Positions 32,740 to 42,300 of a stretch of DNA of 64,000 nucleotides are shown here, one piece after another; the first letter of the stretch is position 1, and every line of letters starts with the position of its first letter. The notes under the pieces are model-generated. The model did no database searches and had not been told where the DNA came from. It worked only from the letters and a program-made list of their open reading frames with translations. The position numbers and the translations under genes were made by a program. Source of the DNA: a virus; IMG/VR virus record IMGVR_UViG_3300046001_006061, positions 1 through 64,000 of that record, one strand, 5' to 3'.

Positions 32740-33166
32740 ATTTTACAGAGCCTACGTTAAGCCTTATAAAAAAAGACCTTTAACAATTAAGCAGCAGAAC
32801 GAATTGGCTGTAAAAAACGCTAAAGAAGCTGTTTTTAGGGCAACTGATATTCCTTTTGAAATTCTTAATAAAAATATTAGACAAAGAACCATTACTTATC
32901 CTAGATATATGTTTTTTGCTTTATTGAACAGAAATACCAAAATGACTCTAAAAGAAATTGGTGGATTATTTTGGAGAATGGCTTGGAATCCTATTTTAAA
33001 AAAGAACATTATGTGTGGGTATAATCATGCAAGTATCATCTCTGGACTTGAAAACATTCGCAACATAGAATACGTTGGAATACGAGAAGAGTGGTATGAT
33101 GTGTGGGTAAACTGCCAAAAAATATTTAAAGAATTACAGAATAAATCTAAATACGAAGGAGAGTAA
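32714..33166 (+). CDS. DnaA domain IV-like DNA-binding protein
   Basis: 150 residues from the ATG at 32714. RQRTITYPRYMFFALLNRNT then MTLKEIGGLFWRM and CGYNHASIISGLENI follow the DnaA C-terminal domain (R..I..PR, LxEIG, G-DHSTV). The AAA+ part of DnaA is absent. The protein may bind DnaA boxes for phage replication or control. It overlaps the exonuclease gene by 26 bases. Confidence 0.7.
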   Translation: MTQLAPTFKFYRAYVKPYKKRPLTIKQQNELAVKNAKEAVFRATDIPFEILNKNIRQRTITYPRYMFFALLNRNTKMTLKEIGGLFWRMAWNPILKKNIMCGYNHASIISGLENIRNIEYVGIREEWYDVWVNCQKIFKELQNKSKYEGE

Positions 33167-33168
33167 TC

Positions 33169-33576
33169 ATGGCAAAGAAAGTAAAAACAATAATCCTTGA
33201 CGAAAATAAAGTTAAAGAGTTTTTTGAAACAATAGAAGATGCTGCACTAAGAAACTCTATTATTGACGTACTTAAAATCTGTACCGTTACCAATACTAAA
33301 ATACCACCTTTAGAAGAATTTATTGAATACGGATATTTTATTTATCGACAGCAAAAACGAAATCCAAATGATTACGACTATGCTTTACGTGCAAAATACT
33401 TTCAATGGGTTGAAGATGGTTGGGTTGATGGATATGGAACACCAATAAGAAATTGGAAAACAAAACTAGCTAATACAATTCCAAAACTTAGCCCAATGTT
33501 TCAAACTACACATAGAAACACCTCACAGAACCTTGTGGAAAACTTAATCAAAAATGGATTACCCGAATTTAAATAG
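33169..33576 (+). CDS. Hypothetical replication-region protein
   Basis: 135 residues. The pattern FIYRQQKRNPNDYDYALRAK then YFQWVEDGWVDGYGTPIRNW recurs in Bacteroidota phage replication clusters, but no function is known to me. It lies between the DnaA-like gene and the next replication-type gene. Confidence 0.6.
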   Translation: MAKKVKTIILDENKVKEFFETIEDAALRNSIIDVLKICTVTNTKIPPLEEFIEYGYFIYRQQKRNPNDYDYALRAKYFQWVEDGWVDGYGTPIRNWKTKLANTIPKLSPMFQTTHRNTSQNLVENLIKNGLPEFK

Positions 33577-33577
33577 C

Positions 33578-34357
33578 ATGACCTATCCTTTAGAAAAAAC
33601 AGAAAGCAAAGAAGAGTTAGCGCAAAAGAAACTTGTAGCCAAACTTACCGAAGAATGGGTTGAAAAGTATGATTTGCTAAAGGTAAATACATTTGTTGAA
33701 TGTTTCCCTAGCGACACCAATTTAACGCTTAAAACCATAGCTAGAAAAGGATTTGATAAAGTTGCGAAAGGAACTGTTTATGTGGCAATAGCTAAACTAG
33801 CAACATCGTTTAATATAACTAATAATTTTACTCCCTTACAAATCGAAAACTTAGTAAATGATATTTTTGAGTTTTATTCACAACTTACTATTCGAGATTT
33901 AAAACTATTTTTTCAGCAAATAAGTTTAGGGCAGTTTGATAAAAATTACAACCGACTTGACGCTCCTTTAATATTTGGCTATTTAGAAATCTATTGCAAT
34001 AATAGGCTTGCGGAAATTGAAAGAGATAATGAGAAATATAAATCACAAAACAACGCTTTGGACAACCAAACTCTTTTAAAATACATTGCTCCATTTTTTA
34101 AAGACAAAGAAAAAAGAGTAATGAGAACCGAAGCAAACGAAAGGTCAAAAGAAAAAATTAGACTAGAGCAAGAAGTCATTGATGGCTTTGTAGCAAAAGT
34201 TAGAAAAGACTTTGAGGAACTTCATCATTTACAAGGTAGGCAAGGCGCAATAATGACCGTTAAATATCTGAAAAAAGATATGGACTTTAAACAATTTTAC
34301 GAAACAATTTGTGCTGAAAAATTAGCGCATAGAGACAAACGCACACCTAAAAACTAA
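33578..34357 (+). CDS. Hypothetical replication-region protein
   Basis: 259 residues from the ATG at 33578, one base after the previous stop; the frame is open from 33554. Helical, charged C-terminal half (EKIRLEQEVIDGFVAKVRKD). Could be a helicase loader or a similar partner; no motif proves it. Confidence 0.6.
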   Translation: MTYPLEKTESKEELAQKKLVAKLTEEWVEKYDLLKVNTFVECFPSDTNLTLKTIARKGFDKVAKGTVYVAIAKLATSFNITNNFTPLQIENLVNDIFEFYSQLTIRDLKLFFQQISLGQFDKNYNRLDAPLIFGYLEIYCNNRLAEIERDNEKYKSQNNALDNQTLLKYIAPFFKDKEKRVMRTEANERSKEKIRLEQEVIDGFVAKVRKDFEELHHLQGRQGAIMTVKYLKKDMDFKQFYETICAEKLAHRDKRTPKN

Positions 34358-34369
34358 ACAACTTTTAAA

Positions 34370-34537
34370 ATGGAAAACAAAGACCTAATCACAAAAGAGC
34401 AAGCTATTGTTTACGAAGCGGGCAGATGTAATTTATTTATGTCGCTATTTTATCGGATTTTCACAAAGTATTTTCTTTGGATATGCGAGAAACGATACGA
34501 CAGTTATCTTTATTTTATAATTAATAGACCCAAATAG
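34370..34537 (+). CDS. Small aromatic-rich protein
   Basis: 55 residues ending in TAG, with LFMSLFYRIFTKYFLWIC, an amphipathic or membrane-associating helix. Last gene before the bidirectional terminator. Confidence 0.45.
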   Translation: MENKDLITKEQAIVYEAGRCNLFMSLFYRIFTKYFLWICEKRYDSYLYFIINRPK

Positions 34538-34542
34538 CAATA

Positions 34543-34576
34543 AAAAAGCCCTCGCAAATCAATGTGAGGGCTGCTT
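34543..34576. terminator. Bidirectional terminator
   Basis: AGCCCTC (34547-34553) pairs with GAGGGCT (34566-34572), flanked by A6 and a T-rich stretch. It separates the plus-strand replication genes from the converging lysis genes. Confidence 0.75.
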
Positions 34577-34669
34577 TAAAAAGTTTTTCATTGCAACTTA
34601 TAAGTGTTACCTTTTATTTCAGATACCAATCACCGTTTATGTTTTTTATTCGCTTTACGGTAACGAAAT

Positions 34670-35041
34670 TTATTTTAAAAGCAATATCACTAAAACAATA
34701 AACTCGGTTGTAGTCACATAAGCCAAACCTTTTATCCATTTGTTTTTAGTTTCTATTACTGATTTATTATCGTTGTTTATTTTTGTCAGATTTTTATTTG
34801 AGGTAAATAAGGTATCTGATAAAAATTCTAGGTTCTTTATTTTCTTCTTTAACTCTAGGTTTATGCTGTCGGTTTTATTTATTCTACTGCCTAATACCTT
34901 AACTTCTTCAAAGCATTTGATTGAGTTGTTAATTAGCGTATGCTTTGTACTGTCTGGCGGATTGTTGCCATAGCTTGTAACTGCTATCATAACTAAGAGA
35001 ATCAATAGCGTAAAATTTTTCAATAAGTTTTCCTTTTTCAT
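34670..35041 (-). CDS. Lysis protein: spanin-like with signal and C-terminal membrane helix
   Basis: 123 residues. N-terminal signal-like segment (LLILLVMIAVTSYGN), a long coiled-coil-like middle, then a C-terminal hydrophobic helix (TTEFIVLVILLLK). This two-ended layout is that of a unimolecular spanin joining both membranes, but no lipobox Cys follows the signal. It overlaps the 3' end of the preceding Rz-like gene by 113 bases in another frame, as Rz1 does with Rz. Confidence 0.5.
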   Translation of the reverse strand: MKKENLLKNFTLLILLVMIAVTSYGNNPPDSTKHTLINNSIKCFEEVKVLGSRINKTDSINLELKKKIKNLEFLSDTLFTSNKNLTKINNDNKSVIETKNKWIKGLAYVTTTEFIVLVILLLK

Positions 35042-35237
35042 ATTTTATTTCTCCTTCTAATTCTATTATTACTGTATCAATTGTTTTGTTCGCCTTTAAA
35101 ATACTATCAGTTAAATATTCTAGGTCGTATATTATTGGTACTTCTGTTTTGTGATTGTATCTACAAAGCTGTATTCCAATAATAAAGGAAAGTACCGCTA
35201 CTATTGCTATTGTTATCCAAAAATCTTTTATCGTCAT
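34929..35237 (-). CDS. Rz-like inner-membrane spanin candidate
   Basis: 102 residues from MTIKDFW. One N-terminal membrane helix (WITIAIVAVLSFIIGIQLC) followed by a helical periplasmic domain. It follows the endolysin gene and overlaps the next lysis gene, the layout of Rz/Rz1. Confidence 0.55.
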   Translation of the reverse strand: MTIKDFWITIAIVAVLSFIIGIQLCRYNHKTEVPIIYDLEYLTDSILKANKTIDTVIIELEGEIKYEKGKLIEKFYAIDSLSYDSSYKLWQQSARQYKAYAN

Positions 35238-35244
35238 GTTCTTG

Positions 35245-35304
35245 TTAGTTAAATAGTAAGCAATATCCAACCGAAATCAGTATTGCTGTAATGTCTTTTA
35301 GCAT
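35245..35304 (-). CDS. Tiny hydrophobic peptide in the lysis cassette
   Basis: 19 residues, MLKDITAILISVGYCLLFN, overlapping the endolysin stop by 7 bases. A possible lysis accessory peptide; may be non-coding. Confidence 0.3.
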   Translation of the reverse strand: MLKDITAILISVGYCLLFN

Positions 35305-35759
35305 GGTTTACTATAAAGTTTATACTCCGCAGCCCTACGTCTTGTCAAGCCCGCTAATACCTTATTCCCTCCACGATTCCACCTCGCAAATTCGGCTGCA
35401 ATAGTAGGTTCGTTTGGATTAGCATTTACTTTCTTTAAAAGTGTGCTAGACTTTAAATTGCCATTACCGCAGTTATATGCGAAGTCAACAAGTGCGTCAA
35501 ATTGATTTTGGTTAATATCATCTCTACAATAAGCATCTACCGCTAATTCGTATTGAGTTAAAGTTTGTTTCAATAACTGTACTCCCGCTTCAACTGTTAT
35601 CCTATTATCAGTCATTGATACTTTGCGACCATCACTATATCTTGTACTTCCATACGCAATTGTACATACCCCCGCAGGACAAATATAAGGTACTGCACTA
35701 AATCCTTCAAACTCTTTTATAAGTTCAATTAAATTGTTGCTAGATTTCGTTATTTTCAT
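35298..35759 (-). CDS. Endolysin, GH24 T4-type lysozyme
   Basis: 153 residues. The catalytic triad spacing Glu-18, 8 residues, Cys-27, 5 residues, Thr-33 (KEFEGFSAVPYICPAGVCTI) is that of phage lysozymes of the P21/P1 type. QFDALVDFAYNCG and FARWNRGG are further family motifs. It cleaves the MurNAc-GlcNAc bond of peptidoglycan. No signal-anchor is visible, so holin-dependent release is expected. Confidence 0.93.
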   Translation of the reverse strand: MKITKSSNNLIELIKEFEGFSAVPYICPAGVCTIAYGSTRYSDGRKVSMTDNRITVEAGVQLLKQTLTQYELAVDAYCRDDINQNQFDALVDFAYNCGNGNLKSSTLLKKVNANPNEPTIAAEFARWNRGGNKVLAGLTRRRAAEYKLYSKPC

Positions 35760-35979
35760 CTTCTTCCCCTCCCATTAACTTAGTTAAAAATTTAAATGCT
35801 ACCGCAGTAACAGAAACAATACTACTTATCGCCCAAGATTGAGTTGATGTAAATGTGCCTTCGGGCGCACCGCCTAAAACCAATTGAACTGTTGGTATCA
35901 TTAATAGCCCAAAATCAGCTATGTACTTCCAAAATTTTGGTGTTGGTTTTTCATAGTTTTTTATTGATAGTTTTTTCAT
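35740..35979 (-). CDS. Holin
   Basis: 79 residues from MKKLSIK. Two hydrophobic segments, IADFGLLMIPTVQLVLGG and AISSIVSVTAVAFKFLTKL, with an acidic C-terminus (GGEEDENNEI). It overlaps the endolysin start by 20 bases. A class II holin forming the membrane lesion for endolysin release. Confidence 0.75.
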   Translation of the reverse strand: MKKLSIKNYEKPTPKFWKYIADFGLLMIPTVQLVLGGAPEGTFTSTQSWAISSIVSVTAVAFKFLTKLMGGEEDENNEI

Positions 35980-35980
35980 T

Positions 35981-36565
35981 TTATAGTTTTTCAATTTTAA
36001 TATCCTTTGGTGCTTTTTGATTTCCTCCGAAAAAGAAACCTAAATAGTAACCATAAGGTTTTGTTTTTTGCTTTGCTTCTTCTACCTTGTCATATATTTT
36101 TAAATTACCCCTTATAGCTGTAAAGTAGTAATTGTTAAAAGTTTTAGTTATCTTAAAATCGGTTATACTATTTAAGGGTATATTGAAAACATCATAATAA
36201 TAAGTCCTAACACCTTTTACATAGCAATAGCTTGTACTTTCAAACACTTGCTTTTCTGTACTCCACCTCCAAACAAATCTAGCGGATTGCCAATGAACAG
36301 GTCTAAAGAAAGCCACCACTCTATTTAGTATCTTAACCTTAAAGTCGCAAGTATTAACTCTTGTGTCCTCTGTATTTAAAACTCTAAATCTTGGTAACAA
36401 ACAATCAGTAAAACCAAACAATTTATTCCAATCATATTGGTCAGAATTGTTTAAATCATAGATTGTTTCTTCTATAAATTTATACGATGCTCTAATGTTT
36501 TTACCAAACTTAAACCCTACTTCGTCATTAAAACAAATATGTTGCCCTTTTTTAATTATTAACAT
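35981..36565 (-). CDS. Hypothetical aromatic-rich protein upstream of the lysis genes
   Basis: 194 residues, beta-rich, many Phe/Tyr/Trp (WQSARFVWRWSTEKQ, YYYDVFNIPL). No family recognised. It overlaps the previous gene by 7 bases and ends 1 base before the holin gene. Confidence 0.65.
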   Translation of the reverse strand: MLIIKKGQHICFNDEVGFKFGKNIRASYKFIEETIYDLNNSDQYDWNKLFGFTDCLLPRFRVLNTEDTRVNTCDFKVKILNRVVAFFRPVHWQSARFVWRWSTEKQVFESTSYCYVKGVRTYYYDVFNIPLNSITDFKITKTFNNYYFTAIRGNLKIYDKVEEAKQKTKPYGYYLGFFFGGNQKAPKDIKIEKL

Positions 36566-37221
36566 TGCTCTGTAATTAGTTTTAGTTTATTCTTTACCTG
36601 TCCAACGTAGCTATGTATCATCGTTTTGCCTATTTTACAAAAATCTTCTTCTCCATGTGTAGCAACCGAGCAGTAAAATAACCTATCGTTATTTCCGTCA
36701 ATTTTGTTTCTGCTTAAAAAGTGTACGCTCGAAAACTTTACTTGCTCGCTTTTGTAGATATTTTTCAAATCGCAATCTTCCATTGTATTTACATCGAAGA
36801 AAACTCCATCACGCTCAATTTCACATTGTTTTAAAGTTCTTAAATAATGTTGGTCAAATACATAATTTTGATATTTGTTTGTTGCCCCTAAACTTAACAT
36901 AACCTTACTTTCTCCATCTAGGCAATGCTGTTCATACAATACAGTTGCTTGCCTTAGTTCTGATTTCCCGTTGGTAGCTGCTAAAATAAGAAATCTGTCG
37001 CTGTGAGTATTCTTGAACATCTTAGAAACAATGTGATTTATCTCGTTAAATGTTGATAAATCAAACACTAATTCTTGTGAAAGGTCTTTATTCTTTCTTT
37101 TTAGTACATTGTTTTCACGTTTTAGTGTAGTTATATAAGCAGCAGAAATAACACCAATACAACCAAGTAGTGCTGTGCCTAAAGTATTTAACGTGGTGTA
37201 TGCTTCGGTGCTTAACATCAT
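36559..37221 (-). CDS. Membrane-anchored GAF-like domain protein
   Basis: 220 residues. N-terminal hydrophobic segment (TLGTALLGCIGVISAAYITT), a coiled coil (KRENNVLKRKNKDLSQELVF), then a ~150-residue domain with the strand-helix layout of GAF-type sensor domains (DRFLILAATNGKS, DRLFYCSVATHG). The fold is inferred. In front of the lysis genes it might sense or delay lysis. Confidence 0.5.
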   Translation of the reverse strand: MMLSTEAYTTLNTLGTALLGCIGVISAAYITTLKRENNVLKRKNKDLSQELVFDLSTFNEINHIVSKMFKNTHSDRFLILAATNGKSELRQATVLYEQHCLDGESKVMLSLGATNKYQNYVFDQHYLRTLKQCEIERDGVFFDVNTMEDCDLKNIYKSEQVKFSSVHFLSRNKIDGNNDRLFYCSVATHGEEDFCKIGKTMIHSYVGQVKNKLKLITEQC

Positions 37222-37228
37222 TTATTTT

Positions 37229-37468
37229 CTATGCTTGTAAAGTTATTAATTCGTAATTTACACAAGAATTTAACTGTACTTCCGAAAGCAAATCTTCTGC
37301 TTCGGGGTTTACAATGAAATAGTGTTTGCCTTCTGTGTCTATTATTGGCTCTGAATAGGTATCAGCACCGTTTGACTTATAGCCTAGTTTATTATTAGCT
37401 AAGTTGTTTAATCCTACCCACTCTGCTTTGCTTTTGCATTTAAAATATATAGGGAATGTTCTTTCCAT
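37229..37468 (-). CDS. Hypothetical small protein
   Basis: 79 residues, N-terminal beta segment, acidic C-terminus. It abuts the preceding fibre gene by one shared base. No family recognised. Confidence 0.6.
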   Translation of the reverse strand: MERTFPIYFKCKSKAEWVGLNNLANNKLGYKSNGADTYSEPIIDTEGKHYFIVNPEAEDLLSEVQLNSCVNYELITLQA

Positions 37469-38979
37469 TAGAATCCTCCTTGATTAAATTGCGAAATCAT
37501 CGAATAAATTGCTGTGTTCTGTGCTGAACTATTATTTATAGAACTTACTACAACTGTGCTTATTTGGCTATTAGCAAAGTGAACGCTTGGAGAGCCAAAT
37601 AATATATGACCCGCACCACCCACATAAGCACCTGTTATAGCACTACTAAAAGTACCGTTATTTACTTTGTTTCTTGTTGCGTTTGTTCCGAATACAGTAG
37701 TTGTCATTCCTAGTGTTTGAAATACTTTTGCTCCTTGTACTGCAAATAAAGCAGAAGTTAAACTTACGAATACATTGTTTGTTGAAAATGAAGCTATGAC
37801 ATTATTGAAATTGGTAGTACCATTAGAATAAATTATTCTGTTGCCACTACCGTCTTGAACCAATGCTTTATACGCTGTATAGTTGGTATGGTTGTTTGCT
37901 AATGTTATTGTAGTTTCTAGTTTATCATTTACTCCATCGCTTTGCATAAGGGTTCTTGAAACAATACAACCTTTATAGCCCGTACTTGCACTACCCGTAT
38001 TTATTGTCCAAACTTCACTCGTTGTACTTGTCCATTGTGTTTGACTTGTAGCTATATTATAGCTATTAGGATTAAAAGTAGATACTAAAGTTGTTGAAGT
38101 AGCGTCAGAATAAAAATTAGCACTAATAATATTACAGCCAATTCCTAAATAGTTTGTATTAAATCCATTTCCTACTTGTATTGTTGATGTTATAGCTACT
38201 AATGGTGTTGCGTCTATTACTGTCGCTCCTACTTGTGTATAAGTTCCACCATCAGCCTTTTCCCAAAATGAATAATTATTTCCACTTCTTACAACCTTAA
38301 TCCATCTATTGCCAGTTACACTTATTCCAACGGTTGATTCAATAGTTAAAACATTTACACTAGCAACTCTACCATAAAATCTTAAAATATTTGTTCCTGC
38401 TTGTATTTGTAAACTCCATCCATCAACAGCCAAAGAAGGACAACCACCTAATACACCTCTTGATGTAAAGCCACTAAAATTAAATTCAAATGTAAAATCT
38501 GTATTTATTTGTGGACTTACATTTGTTGAAGTTTGACAAAAAGCACCAACTACATCATTTCCCGCACCCGTATAAAAATAGTTTCCAACTGTGCTGTCCC
38601 AACTTAATAATAACGGTTGGCTTGTTGCTGTGGTCTTTGTGTAGTCTGAACTAGGATTAATCGAATAAAGATTTTTAATTGCTTGCCCTAGTGTTTCTCC
38701 ACTTCCCGCACCCATTAAGTAACCCGTAATATGTGGGTCTGCAAATATTGGGTAGAATGTGTTAAATTCAGCAGTTGTTGTAATTACTGTTGGCGTTCCT
38801 CCCGTTGCTGCTGCGTCTATTGCTGTTTGGATATATGCTGCTAATGTACTTACTCCAATAGGTAATACGGAGTTAGCGTCAACAGCTAATATTCGCAATT
38901 GGTGAGCAACTGCAATGTTAGTAGAAAGCAAACTTCGCTTTATTCCTCCTCTATTAAGTCCTAATCCTAGCCCTAGCAT
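37468..38979 (-). CDS. Receptor-binding tail protein with LamG-like lectin domain
   Basis: 503 residues. N-terminal Gly-rich start (MLGLGLGLNRGG). From about residue 165 a concanavalin/LamG-like jelly roll is seen: INTDFTFEFNFSGFTSRG, WSLQIQAGTNILRFYGRVAS, RWIKVVRSGNNYSFWE. The remaining part is Thr/Ser/Asn-rich. Such proteins bind surface glycans. It follows the 1313-residue tail protein and a small 107-residue fibre gene. Confidence 0.7.
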   Translation of the reverse strand: MLGLGLGLNRGGIKRSLLSTNIAVAHQLRILAVDANSVLPIGVSTLAAYIQTAIDAAATGGTPTVITTTAEFNTFYPIFADPHITGYLMGAGSGETLGQAIKNLYSINPSSDYTKTTATSQPLLLSWDSTVGNYFYTGAGNDVVGAFCQTSTNVSPQINTDFTFEFNFSGFTSRGVLGGCPSLAVDGWSLQIQAGTNILRFYGRVASVNVLTIESTVGISVTGNRWIKVVRSGNNYSFWEKADGGTYTQVGATVIDATPLVAITSTIQVGNGFNTNYLGIGCNIISANFYSDATSTTLVSTFNPNSYNIATSQTQWTSTTSEVWTINTGSASTGYKGCIVSRTLMQSDGVNDKLETTITLANNHTNYTAYKALVQDGSGNRIIYSNGTTNFNNVIASFSTNNVFVSLTSALFAVQGAKVFQTLGMTTTVFGTNATRNKVNNGTFSSAITGAYVGGAGHILFGSPSVHFANSQISTVVVSSINNSSAQNTAIYSMISQFNQGGF

Positions 38980-38981
38980 AA

Positions 38982-39305
38982 TTATAAACTTTTTGAGCGT
39001 AAGTAAGCTATGTATTTTCCGCTAACTATTACAAATGTGCTGCAAGGAATGTAAAATACATCTCCCGCTAGGATTGTAATATTTCCGCCCGTAAGCGTAT
39101 ATGCGTCAGCATTAGGGTCAGAAATCCCACTTAAAACTAAGTTTGCAGCACCGTCAGCTTTAATCGCATAGATATAAGAACCTTTTGGTACTGTTGCCGA
39201 AGTTGGTGCAACATTGCTTATTATAGGGTTTATTTCGCCACCCATGTTTATACTATTTTGTTGGTTTATAAAGTAGTTTACTTGATTTGGGTCATCTATT
39301 TTCAT
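38982..39305 (-). CDS. Small fibre-associated protein
   Basis: 107 residues, beta-rich (SATVPKGSYIYAIKADGAAN, FVIVSGKYIAYL). It overlaps the preceding gene by 4 bases. Possibly a fibre-binding or adaptor protein. Confidence 0.6.
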   Translation of the reverse strand: MKIDDPNQVNYFINQQNSINMGGEINPIISNVAPTSATVPKGSYIYAIKADGAANLVLSGISDPNADAYTLTGGNITILAGDVFYIPCSTFVIVSGKYIAYLRSKSL

Positions 39306-42300
39306 GGCTTCCTAAATTTTAAAATTATTGTGCTTACGAAATTATGTATTTTTTGATTAAATAAAAAATATAATTTTAGTTTGATTTTATTCCCACCCAC
39401 TCTTTTTCCCGTTCCGTAAAAATCTTTTAGAATATTAAATAAAACTCTATCTCGTCTTTCAGTGAAACTTGTAATGTTTGCAGCAGTTCCATTGTCGGTT
39501 GTTGTAATAACTCTATTTGGCACTCCGTCTTCAATATTTATCCAACTCTTTAAAAATCTTTTAAATATATTCGGTTCTTTTGCAATTGAAACCTCTACCA
39601 TAGGATATTTTGTAATCCCTTGAATATAGGTTTCTGAATTTCCGTTGTCGTATTCTAGCAGTCTAGTTCCCGTTGCTCCGCCTTGTGTGAAAGGGAAAAA
39701 CCCAATCATTTTATTCAAATAAGTTGCAGTAATTCTAGGTTTAAAAGTATAGAATGTTGAAAACATATTCCACTTTTCGTTAAAGGCTAACATAAAATTT
39801 GAGTTTCTGTACTCTTTCCAAGTATTGAAAGTTGAACCCGTATAGTTTAAAGGAACATTCGTATTGTTAATTAACGCTTGGAAATAATATTTACTGTCAT
39901 CATAATCAAAGTTACTTGTATTATCTCTAGCTTTTTGCCAAGCTATTTGACCCTCAGTATAATTACTTGCACTATTATAAACCGAACCTAAGTCAGCTTT
40001 TGCTATAAATAATACTTCGTCTGTATAAGAATTATAGCCTACATACATCGAATATTCGCCATCTAAATATTTGGTATTATTCAGTAAAAAGTTTGCCACA
40101 AAGTTAGTTTCTGAAATCTGTTTAATCCCATCAACTCCGTAACGAATAATCTTTTTGTTATCACTATCGTAAAAGGCTATGTATTCTGTACCACTTTTTG
40201 ATAGATACCAAGTGCTTGATGTTTTATACTTTGCACCGTTACGAGAAATAGACATTTCCTTAGTACCCATAACCGTTCCTGTTCCTAAAATTAAGTCAGC
40301 AACGTCTTGTCCTTGTATTGCTATATTTGGGCTAATTGGTTGTACTTTAAAACCTCTTTCTTGTATAATTGCTAATACTTCTCTTATTCTATACATTCCC
40401 GTTAAAATGCCGTCTGACATTTCAAACGCTTTTTGGTTTGAGAATTTAAATACTCGGTAAGGGTCTGATAAATCTCCTTCTAGTTTTTGCTCACTCCAAA
40501 ATACTGTTGAAAAGTAATCTGTTACTTCGGGAATACTTGGGTTAAACGCTTGTGAAGTTCGTAAAGTATTTAGGTTTGTAAAACTTCCGTCATAAAGTCT
40601 TTCTTCTTGTGCTGTTGGTAAAGTATTAAACCAATCTCCTATAAAATTAGTATTCAAAGGATATACAAACTGTGATGAAGTTGGTGTAATATATTCAAGC
40701 TGTGAGTTTACTCTGTTTTGAGAATAATATGATACTGCATAAGGACTACTAAGAACAGTAAATGGAAAAATAGGCATTACATCATATTCCTTGTAAACTA
40801 CCTTTTGGAAACTTCTTTGTGTATATGTATCGCCACCAAATACTAATTGATTTGTTGTTGACGCAATTGAAACATTAATAAAGCAGCCTGTACTAAAATA
40901 TTTACCTGTGTATTTGTTCCCATACCTATCATCGCTAATCCCTATATATATTTGAGCATAATACCCGTAAACATCGGTATTAGAACTTGTATTAACTATT
41001 CCTGTTGCCGATGCTAAACCAAAACATTTTGAATTGTTAATATAAAAAGTTGTTGAATCGGTACAGTCTATATACTGATTAGCAGCAGTCAATAGCCTAC
41101 CATTAAATCCTATTGTTCCTGCGCTTTCAATTAAAGAAGTTGAAAATGTTGGAACTGTCTTGAAAAAACCATTATAGTTTTCTAATCCTCCGTTAAAGGA
41201 AAGCTGTAATATACTATCAGGACTTCCAAAACTTCTAATATTTTGATTAGGTGAAATACTTTGATTGTCTAATAAAATTCCTTGCGAAACAAATGTCATT
41301 TTTTGGTTATCTATAAGTATAGTACCCGCATAAGCATTATTAGCAAACAGCGTTCCTGTCTTTATGTACGAAGAGCCACTTACGATTTCATCTTCCACTC
41401 CAACTAAGATATATCCAGTATCTACAATATCTCGTACACATTCTTGTCTTACTACTTCGACTGTTTCGATAGCATCAATAAAAGAAATGCCATCTATACT
41501 AGGGGCAGTTGCAAAATTTATGGAATTTATTCTTGGTGAATAAACATAAGTTTTTGTACCCGCAGCATTTGTCAAGTTCCCTAATTTACTTGTAATATCT
41601 GCTTCTATTTTTATGTCTGCACCAAAATAAGTTTGAACTACTCCGCTTTTAAAGTAAACTTTTAACCCAAATCTGTATAGTTCATTATACATATAGCCAA
41701 CAGTGTTTAAACAATTTTGGACATCGTAATATTCTTTACTTGGCAATGCTGCGGGTAGCGAAGTAGAAACAAAAACTGAATCAATTTCATTCGCTACTAT
41801 ACTAATATTTCCACTTGCAAAAACTGTATTTTCAACCCAATCGGCTACGTCAGGATAATAACTACTAGCAGTTTCAACTCTACCTAAGAAATATTTGTTT
41901 TCCATTATTTCGTTTAAGTGCGCTGTTTTTAAAGCGGGCGAAACCGCTAATAATTCATTTATGTCAATAGATTGCTTGTTCTCGTTTCCTGAAATAGTAA
42001 TTTCAAAAGTTTCGCCTAATATTGGGAAATCCCCTAATACATAAGCACTTTTAGTTAATCCAACTTGTTGAATTACTCCTATCTGAAATAACTCGTATAA
42101 GCTATCTTTTGCCTTGTCAATAGTAATAGTTAAAGATTTTGTTGTGTCAATATTTGGTACTCCACCACCTCCTATTGCATCGGTTTGAGAACGAAAAAAT
42201 ACAGGAAATTGGTTTGTAAGTAAACTAAACTCCGTATAAGTTCCGCCTATTTTATATCTTATTGCTAATTGCGTATTCGCACTTTTAAAAAATCCCGCAG

